64,000 bases of DNA from Candidatus Scalindua sp. SCAELEC01 (GTDB taxonomy: Bacteria; Planctomycetota; Brocadiia; Brocadiales; Scalinduaceae), in NCBI GenBank assembly GCA_004282745.1, contig SHMT01000012.1, forward strand, positions 60,064 to 124,063, given 5' to 3'. The notes under the pieces were generated by a model. That model did not search any database. It was not told where the DNA came from and saw only the letters and a program-made list of their open reading frames with translations. Made by a program: the position numbers and the translations under genes. Of this stretch, positions 54,454-62,435 are shown piece after piece (within the stretch, counting starts at the first letter, position 1; every line of letters begins with the position of its first letter).

Positions 54454-55397
54454 TGGAAGCCATCATGGCTGAAACCCTGACAAAATCATTCGGAGGGTTA
54501 TGCGCAGTCGACGGTCTTACCTTTACTGTTGCTCAAGGTGAGATATTCGGCATTGTAGGGCCCGATGGCGCGGGCAAGACAACAACAATGCGTCTCCTGA
54601 CCTCGATTATGGAACCCACATCAGGTGATGCCTGGGTGGGAGGTCTCCATATTGTGGATGAAGCGGAGGCTATCAAGGAAGAAATCGGCTATATGAGTCA
54701 GAGATTTGGCCTCTATGAGGATCTCACAGTGGAGGAAAATATAGACTTTTATGCAGACATATATAGAGTGCCGCGTAAAGGTCGAAGGGCAAAAACAGAT
54801 CGTCTCCTGGCATTCAGCAATCTGACCTCTTTCAGGAAACGTCTGGCCAGGAATCTCTCAGGCGGAATGAAACAGAAACTCGGTCTTGTCTGTGCTTTAA
54901 TCCATACCCCAAAGGTGCTCTTCCTGGATGAACCTACGAATGGTGTGGATCCCGTAGCACGCCGTGATTTCTGGCGTATTCTGTATCATTTACTCCGCGA
55001 GAAGGTCACAATCTTTGTGTCGACTGCCTATCTTGATGAGGCCGAGCGCTGCAACAGGGTAGGGCTCATACATAAAGGCAGATTGCTCGCCTGTGGAACC
55101 CCTGAAGAGGTGAAGAAGCTTATGAGCGGTACGATCATGGAGATTCGTTCTTCAGAACCTCGCAGGGCAATGGCCGCACTCCGCGAGCAACTCCAGGCCG
55201 ATTCTGTGGGACTTTTTGGTGACTGTGTACATCTTGTTACCCATGAACCGGACAAGACCATAACTCAAACGAAAGAGGCGCTTATGAAGGCAGGTCTCAA
55301 ACTTAACAGTATCAAGACTATCGAACCTTCACTTGAAGACGTCTTCATTTCAGTCATTGCCGAGAGAGAAGGAGGTAATTATCCTGAACGCCACTGA
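54450..55397 (+). CDS. ABC exporter ATPase (first half of a YbhF-like pair)
   Basis: 315 residues. Walker A GPDGAGKTTTMRLL (about 38-51; Asp replaces the usual Asn), Q-loop MSQRFGLYEDLTVEENI, signature NLSGGMKQKLGL (about 143-154), Walker B VLFLDEPTNGVDP, and switch His replaced: the H-loop reads VSTAYLDEAERC, where family members usually have T-H-Y-x-D-E-A. The C-terminal ~80 residues are the typical regulatory domain. ATG 54450 or 54453 are both possible. Confidence 0.9.
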   Translation: MMEAIMAETLTKSFGGLCAVDGLTFTVAQGEIFGIVGPDGAGKTTTMRLLTSIMEPTSGDAWVGGLHIVDEAEAIKEEIGYMSQRFGLYEDLTVEENIDFYADIYRVPRKGRRAKTDRLLAFSNLTSFRKRLARNLSGGMKQKLGLVCALIHTPKVLFLDEPTNGVDPVARRDFWRILYHLLREKVTIFVSTAYLDEAERCNRVGLIHKGRLLACGTPEEVKKLMSGTIMEIRSSEPRRAMAALREQLQADSVGLFGDCVHLVTHEPDKTITQTKEALMKAGLKLNSIKTIEPSLEDVFISVIAEREGGNYPERH

Positions 55398-56358
55398 TAA
55401 TGAGAAAGCCGTTATTGCAAAGGGACTGGAAAGGCGATTTGGCAATTTTATTGCGGTGAATCACATTAGTTTTGAGGTTGCCAGGGGCGAGATATTTGGT
55501 TTCCTGGGCCCCAATGGAGCCGGAAAATCCACGACGATAAGGATGCTCTGTGGCCTTCTTACACCAACTGGTGGTACGGGGACCGTGGCCGGGTACGACA
55601 TCAGGACTGAAGCAGAACGGATTAAAAATCACATTGGTTACATGAGCCAGAAGTTTTCACTCTATGAAGATTTAACGGTTGAAGAAAATATTAATTTTTA
55701 CAGCGGAATTTATCGCATCGATCCAGACAAGAAGAAGGAACGTAAGGAGTGGGTTATTGAGATGGCCGGTCTCAGGGAGCATCGGCAGTCACAGACGGCC
55801 ATCCTGTCGGGTGGTTGGAAGCAGAGATTGGCGCTGGGTTGTGCCGTTCTCCACGAACCACCCATACTATTTCTTGACGAACCGACTTCTGGTGTTGACC
55901 CCCTCAGCAGACGTCAGTTCTGGGACCTGATCTACGAACTCTCTGGAAGAGGTGTAACAGTATTTGTTACCACCCATTATATGGACGAGGCGGAATATTG
56001 TGACAGGATAGGGCTTATCTATCGTGGAGAGTTAACCGCCATAGGCACACCGTCTGTGCTTAAGACAGAACTCATGCAGGATGATGTCCTTGATGTCCTG
56101 TGTGAACGTCCCCAGGATGTAATGGATAAGCTTGAAAAGCTTACGGGAATTAAGGAGGTGGCGCTGTTTGGCAAAGGACTCCATGTTGTTGTTGAAGATG
56201 CGGAAACTGCAACAGGCACCATACGAGATTTTCTCCATACACAAGGCTATCAGGTTTCACGTATCGAAAAGATAGTCCCCTCGATGGAGGATGTGTTTGT
56301 ATCGCTCATAGAGGCCCGTGACAGGGCTGAACAACCTTTAAATTCCTTATACAGATGA
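55384..56358 (+). CDS. ABC exporter ATPase (second half of a YbhF-like pair)
   Basis: About 325 residues. The frame is open back to 55333, but the strong AAGGAGG at 55369-55375 points to a non-ATG start at about 55384 (CTG), overlapping the previous gene by 14 bp. Walker A GPNGAGKSTTIRML, Q-loop MSQKFSLYEDLTVEENI, signature ILSGGWKQRLALG, Walker B ILFLDEPTSGVDP and H-loop TTHYMDEAEYC are all intact. In E. coli YbhF two such domains are fused in one chain; here they are two genes. Likely heterodimer with the upstream ATPase. Confidence 0.85.
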   Translation: MNATDNEKAVIAKGLERRFGNFIAVNHISFEVARGEIFGFLGPNGAGKSTTIRMLCGLLTPTGGTGTVAGYDIRTEAERIKNHIGYMSQKFSLYEDLTVEENINFYSGIYRIDPDKKKERKEWVIEMAGLREHRQSQTAILSGGWKQRLALGCAVLHEPPILFLDEPTSGVDPLSRRQFWDLIYELSGRGVTVFVTTHYMDEAEYCDRIGLIYRGELTAIGTPSVLKTELMQDDVLDVLCERPQDVMDKLEKLTGIKEVALFGKGLHVVVEDAETATGTIRDFLHTQGYQVSRIEKIVPSMEDVFVSLIEARDRAEQPLNSLYR

Positions 56359-57488
56359 AATTATTTCGTGTTCGGGCAATCGCCCGTAAAGAATTTACCC
56401 ATATCGTCCGTGATCCAAGGAGCCTGGGCATGGCCGTAGTCATTCCGATGATGCTGCTGATATTATTTGGTTATGCATTGAAACTTGATGTCGAGAACGT
56501 GCCTATGGCAGTCTGGGACCAGAGTGAATCCCGGATAAGCAGAGAGTTTATCAGTCGTTTTGAAGGCTCTCGTTACTTCTCGCTTCATGGCTATGTTCGC
56601 AACTACAGGGAAATAGAAAGGGCTATAGATTCCGGCGACGCGTTCGTGGCCCTCATTATCCCAACGGACTTTGCCGGTCTTATCGATTCAGGTCGCTCAG
56701 CCCCTGTCCAATTGATTGTAGACGGGAGTGATTCCAACACCGCGACAATCGCAATTGGATATGTTGATGTGGTTGCCCAGACCTACTCTCAGGATATTGC
56801 TGTTCGTGATATTCAACGCATCGGTGGACGCACACTCTATCCACCCGTAGACATGCAGACACGAGTCTGGTTCAATGCAGACATGGAATCTAAAAATTAC
56901 ATAATCCCCGGGCTCATTGCCGTGATTATGATGGTCATTGCGGCTCTCCTTACCTCGCTGACAGTAGCCCGCGAGTGGGAACGGGGTACCATGGAGCAAC
57001 TCATCTCTACGCCCGTAAAAGCACGTGAGTTGATCCTTGGCAAACTTCTGCCCTACTTTGCCATCGGTATGTTTGATGTATTTCTCGCAGTGCTTATGGG
57101 TGAGTATCTTTTTCATGTACCGTTGCGCGGCAATATAGCATTACTCTTTGGCATGACAGCTATCTTTCTGGCAGGCGCACTGTCACTGGGCATGGTGATA
57201 AGCATATTTACTAAAAGTCAACTTCTGGCCAGTCAGTTAGCTATGGTGTTGACGTTTCTCCCCTCATTCCTGCTTTCTGATTTTATGTATACGATCAGTA
57301 ACATGCCGAAGGCTATTCAGTTTATCACTTATGTTATTCCAGCGAGATATTTCGTGATCATGCTCAAAGGCATCTACCTGAAGGGTGTAGGGCTTGAGAT
57401 ACTGGCTGTAGAGGCCGGGCTTTTGACCATCTTTGGTGCGGCCATGGTGGTACTGGCCAATATAAAATTCAAAAAGAAATTGGAGTAA
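56355..57488 (+). CDS. ABC-2 type exporter permease (YbhS/YbhR-like), first
   Basis: 377 residues. An N-terminal membrane helix after RAIARKEFTHIVRDPRS (about 25-42), a large periplasmic loop (about 50-180, DSNTATIAIGYVDVV), and five or so C-terminal membrane helices starting IIPGLIAVIMMVIAALLTSL (about 182-201). EWERGTMEQLISTPVKAREL (about 207-226) is the conserved coupling region. Start ATG overlaps the previous stop by four bases. Confidence 0.9.
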   Translation: MKLFRVRAIARKEFTHIVRDPRSLGMAVVIPMMLLILFGYALKLDVENVPMAVWDQSESRISREFISRFEGSRYFSLHGYVRNYREIERAIDSGDAFVALIIPTDFAGLIDSGRSAPVQLIVDGSDSNTATIAIGYVDVVAQTYSQDIAVRDIQRIGGRTLYPPVDMQTRVWFNADMESKNYIIPGLIAVIMMVIAALLTSLTVAREWERGTMEQLISTPVKARELILGKLLPYFAIGMFDVFLAVLMGEYLFHVPLRGNIALLFGMTAIFLAGALSLGMVISIFTKSQLLASQLAMVLTFLPSFLLSDFMYTISNMPKAIQFITYVIPARYFVIMLKGIYLKGVGLEILAVEAGLLTIFGAAMVVLANIKFKKKLE

Positions 57489-57491
57489 ACC

Positions 57492-58622
57492 ATGCTTGAA
57501 CGTATTAAGCATATACTCATCAAGGAATTCATTCAGATATTCCGGGACCCGAAGATGAAGGGGATGATCTTCCTGACCCCCATTATCCAGGTGCTGGTAT
57601 TTGGCTACGCGGTGACTACTGATGTCAAACACATTGCCACTGCAGTCTATGATCTTGACAACAGCGTTGTGAGCCGGGAGTTGGTGAGCAGGTTTGTGAA
57701 TTCCGGATATTTTGACATCGTGGAGTATATTGAGAGCGAAGGCCGTGACCAATATTTAATAGACCGTGGTAAAGTCAGGGCAGTCCTGCGCATGAACAAG
57801 GGCTTCGGGGAAGAGCTGCGGGCTGGAAGAACCGCCCAGCTCCAGGTAATTGTGGATGGGACCGATTCCAATACGGCAGGGATCGTGTTAGATTATAGCG
57901 CAAGGATAGTTGGTCAGTTTTCACAAAAAATTCTCATTACACGATTTACACGACTAAAAGGTAATGCTCTGAAACCTGGCCGCGTGGAAATGCAGACGCG
58001 TGCATGGTTCAATGAAAATCTTGAGAGCCGTAACTTTTACGTTCCCGGCACAATCGCTATTATTGTGATGCTTATCACCCTGATGCTTACCAGTATGGCA
58101 GTTGTAAGAGAGAAGGAAATCGGAACTATGGAACAGATTATGGTCACTCCGATTACACAGACAGAGTTCATACTCGGCAAGACCGTCCCTTTTGCTCTGA
58201 TCGGTATTGCCGATGTGGTTATGATTACCTTATTGGGAGTGTTCTGGTTCGAGGTCCCTATACGGGGCAGTCTATTATTACTCTTTGTTGCAACAATACT
58301 ATACTTGATGACAACGCTGGGTGTGGGGCTTCTGATTTCAACGATAAGTCATACCCAGCAGGAGGCTATGATGAGCACCTTCTTTTTCTATTTTCCGGCA
58401 GTACTCCTTTCAGGATTCATGTTTCCCATTGCTAATATGCCGGTAGTTGTCCAATTGTTTACCTACCTGAATCCACTCCGGTACTTTCTCGTAATCATAC
58501 GTGGAATATTTCTCAAGGGTGTGGGTCCGGATATCCTCTGGCCACAAATGGCTGCCCTGTCTGCGATGGGCCTGGCTACGTTATGGCTGGCATCGAAACG
58601 GTTCAAAAAAACCATCTCGTGA
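57492..58622 (+). CDS. ABC-2 type exporter permease (YbhS/YbhR-like), second
   Basis: 376 residues, a paralogue of the preceding gene with the same layout: IKHILIKEFIQIFRDPKM, membrane helix to about 42, periplasmic loop with DGTDSNTAGIVLDYSARIV, then YVPGTIAIIVMLITLMLTSMAVVREKEIGTMEQIMVTPI. It starts three bases after the first permease stop. The pair presumably forms the heterodimeric pore. YbhGFSR-type pumps in other bacteria are linked to drug or cation export; the substrate is not readable. Confidence 0.9.
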   Translation: MLERIKHILIKEFIQIFRDPKMKGMIFLTPIIQVLVFGYAVTTDVKHIATAVYDLDNSVVSRELVSRFVNSGYFDIVEYIESEGRDQYLIDRGKVRAVLRMNKGFGEELRAGRTAQLQVIVDGTDSNTAGIVLDYSARIVGQFSQKILITRFTRLKGNALKPGRVEMQTRAWFNENLESRNFYVPGTIAIIVMLITLMLTSMAVVREKEIGTMEQIMVTPITQTEFILGKTVPFALIGIADVVMITLLGVFWFEVPIRGSLLLLFVATILYLMTTLGVGLLISTISHTQQEAMMSTFFFYFPAVLLSGFMFPIANMPVVVQLFTYLNPLRYFLVIIRGIFLKGVGPDILWPQMAALSAMGLATLWLASKRFKKTIS

Positions 58623-58851
58623 TAGAAATCCCCTTTTTCGTGTACGTTATACCGGTCCTGACTGTATCGCTTTTGAGAGGACATCTTCTTTTTTGCGAAA
58701 CATTTTTCTTTTGTATCTTTAATCACATTTTGTAAAAATCTAGCGGATAAAGAGTGGATTGGCGTCTGGCATCAAACAAAAAAACCGTGAATAAAAATAT
58801 CCGAGAGAAAAGAAAATTCCCCTTATATTATCTCAATCAAGGAGAAACACT

Positions 58852-61326
58852 ATGTTTATTTCCATAAAGACCAAGGTCATTGTCCTGTTAATTTTTGCTA
58901 CACTACTCCCAGTTGCCCTACTCAGGGCTTTTATGTATCCATTAATACAATCTGATTTCAAGACTATGGCTATGGATAACCTCGAAGTTATTGGTCACAA
59001 GCAGACAGAGTTGGTGACTACCTGGATGCATGAAAGACAGAATGACATCATTTTGATTTCTAACAATCCTTGTATGGTTAACATCGCAAATTTCACGGTA
59101 AAGGATAGTGAGCATCAAGAAACCGTCAGTTTTCTGGAAAACGTTGTGACTGAGAACGGTTACAAAGGGGCCTTTGTATGCAATAATAAAGGGGTGGTAA
59201 CACTTGCCACATACAAAGATAGTGTTGGTAAAGATATATCAAAAATGGAATTTTTCAAACAGGCAATTCAGGGAAAGACTTATGTATCAAGTATCATACC
59301 GTCAAAAGTTCCGTTGATAAACGAGTTTGAAGAGGAAGAATCAGGATTGCATGACATTATTGTCGCGTCACCTCTGAAGGATGAGAACAAGGCCATAATA
59401 GGCGTTATTGCATTAAGGGTTCATGTGGGTGCACTGAGTAGTTTTATGCACAGCCAAATATATGAAAAAAACGGTGAAACGTATCTTGCAAACAAGGACG
59501 CATACATGCTTGCTGAATCCCGGCTTATAAAAGACCTGAAAAAAATAGAGTTGGCACAGAAAAGGAGCTCTTTGAAATTAAAACTAATTTCAACTAATCC
59601 TCGTGTGGTTACTAGCGTAAATGCCCCAGTAAAGGATAATGAGTATCAAAAAACTGTCCGATTTCTAAAGAGGGTTGTGACTGAAAACGGTTACAAGGAA
59701 GCATTTGTATGCAATAATAAGGGGGTGGTCACACTTACTACCTCTGAAGACCTTGTTGGTAAAGATATATCAAAAATGGATTTTTTCAAACAGGCAATTC
59801 AGGGAAAGGTTTTTGTATCAAGTATCATACCGTCAAAAATTCCTCTGATAAATGAGTTTTATGAAGAAGAATTGGGGGTACCTACCATGTTTATCGCATC
59901 ACCTCTGAAGGACGAGAACGAGGTCATCAACGGTGTTGTTGCCTTAAGGGTTGATGTGACCATTCTGAGTGATTTGATACATAGTAAAATATATGGAAAA
60001 ACCGGAGAGACCTATCTTGTGAATAAGGACGCCTACATGCTTACGGAATCCAGGTTTACAAAACACCTGAAAGAGATAGGGTTAATTAAAAAAAGGAGTG
60101 CTTTGGAATTGAGATTAATTGAACCGAAAACCGGAGAAATACTCTTTTGTGTTAAACAATGCCTGGCAGGTAATGTACGTTCCGACTCGAAAGGATATAT
60201 TGATTACTCGGGTATACCTGTTTTGGGGGTATGGGACTGGCTGCCAGAATTTAATTGGGGAGTTATTACCGAAATCGATAGAGCTGAGGCTTATGGAGCC
60301 GCGTACAATCTTAAATACATTGTCACCGCATTGATGCTGGTTGTCGTGTTTCCCTGCTTGTTCGTGGCTTATGTCTTTGGAAAAAAACTATCCGGTTCTA
60401 TTATTCAGCTTAAGGAAATAACTGAAGATATAACCGAAGGGGATTTAACCAGAAAGGTAGAGATAAAGAGCAATGATGAGATCGGAGCATTCGCAACTTC
60501 CTACAATATTATGGTAAAGACCCTTGATGAGAAAACGAAAGAGACAAGAAAATCCGAAAAAAGGTACAGGAAAATGTTTGATTCTCTCAAAGAAGGTGTA
60601 TATCAATGTGAACCCGGAGTTGAGGGGGTATTTACCTGGGTAAATCAGGCCTGTGCAGAAATGTTTGGTTACAATGCTCCGGAAGAGATGATGGGAACAA
60701 AGGTTAAGGGTATTTACATAAATCCCGGAGATACGTGGCGATTTTCAGAGGAACTGGAAAAATATGAGGTCTGTAGAAATTTTGTCTCTTTTTGTAAGAA
60801 AAGAGACGGTGAACCTATCTACACAGAATGCACTTCAAATTTAGTCAGGAACGAAGAAAGTGAACCAGTCCTTATTGAAGGCATGATCAGGGATATCACC
60901 GGAAGAAGGCGGATTGAGGAGAAGCTAGAGGAAACATTGGAACGTTACAGAGAACTGTTTAATTCTCTTAATGAAGGCGTGTATCAATGTGAACCAGGAC
61001 CAGAAGGGGCGTTTATCTGGACAAATCACTCCTGTGCGGAAATGTTTGGTTATAATTCTCCTAAAGAGATGATTGGAACAAAAGTTGATGATATTTACGT
61101 AGACCAGGAAGAGAAATGGCGTCATGTTGAGAGGCTTGAAAAATACGGAGTCTGGAAGAACTTTCTTTCTTTCTGTAAAAAGAAAAATGGTGACCGTTTT
61201 TATACCGAGCGTACTACTCATTTGATCAGGGATAAGGATGGCAAACCAGTCCTAATTGAAGGTATAATCAGGGTAGTTACTGAGAGAGAGAAACTGGAAG
61301 AAAATGATATAAAAAAGAGAAGGTAA
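58852..61326 (+). CDS. Membrane sensor with duplicated Cache and PAS domains, no output
   Basis: 824 residues. Membrane helix about 8-27; two nearly identical extracellular Cache units (about 71-240 and 246-410; shared VVTENGYK, FVCNNKGVVTL, KDISKM, IIPSK); second membrane helix about 488-508; HAMP about 510-565; two PAS units (about 570-690 and 698-815; shared EGVYQCEPG, AEMFGYN, YTE). It ends ...EKLEENDIKKRR without kinase, GGDEF or chemotaxis domain. AAGGAGAA precedes the ATG. It may act by protein-protein contact, or a partner kinase is elsewhere. Confidence 0.85.
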   Translation: MFISIKTKVIVLLIFATLLPVALLRAFMYPLIQSDFKTMAMDNLEVIGHKQTELVTTWMHERQNDIILISNNPCMVNIANFTVKDSEHQETVSFLENVVTENGYKGAFVCNNKGVVTLATYKDSVGKDISKMEFFKQAIQGKTYVSSIIPSKVPLINEFEEEESGLHDIIVASPLKDENKAIIGVIALRVHVGALSSFMHSQIYEKNGETYLANKDAYMLAESRLIKDLKKIELAQKRSSLKLKLISTNPRVVTSVNAPVKDNEYQKTVRFLKRVVTENGYKEAFVCNNKGVVTLTTSEDLVGKDISKMDFFKQAIQGKVFVSSIIPSKIPLINEFYEEELGVPTMFIASPLKDENEVINGVVALRVDVTILSDLIHSKIYGKTGETYLVNKDAYMLTESRFTKHLKEIGLIKKRSALELRLIEPKTGEILFCVKQCLAGNVRSDSKGYIDYSGIPVLGVWDWLPEFNWGVITEIDRAEAYGAAYNLKYIVTALMLVVVFPCLFVAYVFGKKLSGSIIQLKEITEDITEGDLTRKVEIKSNDEIGAFATSYNIMVKTLDEKTKETRKSEKRYRKMFDSLKEGVYQCEPGVEGVFTWVNQACAEMFGYNAPEEMMGTKVKGIYINPGDTWRFSEELEKYEVCRNFVSFCKKRDGEPIYTECTSNLVRNEESEPVLIEGMIRDITGRRRIEEKLEETLERYRELFNSLNEGVYQCEPGPEGAFIWTNHSCAEMFGYNSPKEMIGTKVDDIYVDQEEKWRHVERLEKYGVWKNFLSFCKKKNGDRFYTERTTHLIRDKDGKPVLIEGIIRVVTEREKLEENDIKKRR

Positions 61327-61370
61327 TTAAAATTAAATTTTTATCAACCTCCGTGTCAGACAAAATTAAG

Positions 61371-61961
61371 CTAAACCCTAATTCCCTGATGGTATATACT
61401 CCAAATTTGCGAATGCAGTTCTTCCGGAGCAAAATCAAACTTTTTATATGACCACATCGTAATGCTGGATTGAATAAGTCCAAAAAAGGCTATGGCATAT
61501 GTTTTTGGATCTATTCCACTCTTTGCCATTCCTGACCTAATCGCTTGTGAAAAAATTTCTTCTATTCGGAATAAATACCTGTCCAGCAATTGTGAAATCT
61601 TTTTTCGTATGACAGGGTCGCTGAATTGCATTGCTCCTAAAATAACAACCAATGATGTCTTGTTCCGATTTTTTGCCAGAGTGAGCTGATTAAACAGGAT
61701 GTTTTTTAGATTTTGAATGGGATCATTATCCATAGAAGATTTCTCAATAACTTCTATCAGGGTTTCTTCAATATCATCTATTAAAAGATTCAATATATCC
61801 CTTTTACTCTTAAAATGACGGTAAATAGCCCCTTTGGTAATTCCCATTTGCGTTGCTATTTCACTTATGGTAACACCTTTAATACCTTTTGATGAAATTA
61901 TTATGCGGATAATATTTATAATTTCCTGTCTTCTGATCTTTGTTGATTTTCTAATTTGCAT
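61371..61961 (-). CDS. TetR-family transcriptional regulator
   Basis: 196 residues from ATG 61961, preceded by GGTGGAGGAG on that strand; the frame is open upstream to 62066 but that part is repeat-like. HTH: GVTISEIATQMGITKGAIYRHFKSKRDIL (about 30-58). The ligand domain is not specific. It lies downstream of a YbhGFSR-like exporter (E. coli regulates such a pump by a TetR protein, CecR) and divergently from the secreted repeat protein. The AAGTAAA-N6-TTTACTT palindrome at 62301 is a candidate operator. 61975-62045 holds a short CCCCTCC-type palindromic repeat. Confidence 0.85.
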   Translation of the reverse strand: MQIRKSTKIRRQEIINIIRIIISSKGIKGVTISEIATQMGITKGAIYRHFKSKRDILNLLIDDIEETLIEVIEKSSMDNDPIQNLKNILFNQLTLAKNRNKTSLVVILGAMQFSDPVIRKKISQLLDRYLFRIEEIFSQAIRSGMAKSGIDPKTYAIAFFGLIQSSITMWSYKKFDFAPEELHSQIWSIYHQGIRV

Positions 61962-62300
61962 AGATCTCCTCCACCGAATTAACTCTACAAAATCAATAAT
62001 TCCCCCCTTTGCCCTCTCCCTGTCAAGGAGGGGAAGAGCATTGTGAAGGGGTGGTCTTTTTGTCACCTACGAGAGACATTAGGTTACAAGGAACTACGGT
62101 ATGTAAAAAAGATTAACACAATTTAATGGAGAAAAAGCGCTCAATTTTGCTATTATCGTCCGTTTTCTTGTTCTCAGGCTTCTCCTTTTGACCTATTTTA
62201 CCAAAATCGTCTCTTAACAACTGTCTTGAATAATCAAATTCATTTTTAAGGGAACTGTTATTTGGTGATCTGTGTTTGCATTATACAAACACAATTTAAC

Positions 62301-62320
62301 AAGTAAACGCATATTTACTT
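62301..62320. promoter_or_regulatory. Perfect 20-bp palindromic operator candidate
   Basis: AAGTAAACGCATATTTACTT has perfect 7-bp arms around a 6-bp centre and lies 4 bp upstream of a -35 box, between the TetR gene and the secreted repeat protein gene. Size and position suit a TetR-type operator. Confidence 0.45.
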
Positions 62321-62323
62321 TTC

Positions 62324-62351
62324 TTGACAAATGAGTACCCTGTAGTATACT
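62324..62351 (+). promoter_or_regulatory. Sigma-70 promoter of the secreted repeat protein
   Basis: Consensus TTGACA (62324-62329), a 16-bp spacer and TATACT (62346-62351), 85 bp before ATG 62436. It is the best sigma-70 match I found in the window. Confidence 0.6.
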
Positions 62352-62435
62352 AAAAACAGAGTGCCTGGAAATTTGCAGCTAATTACTGAATCCGTAATAA
62401 GAACTCCATAAAGTCTTTGGAGTAGTCTCATTTTC

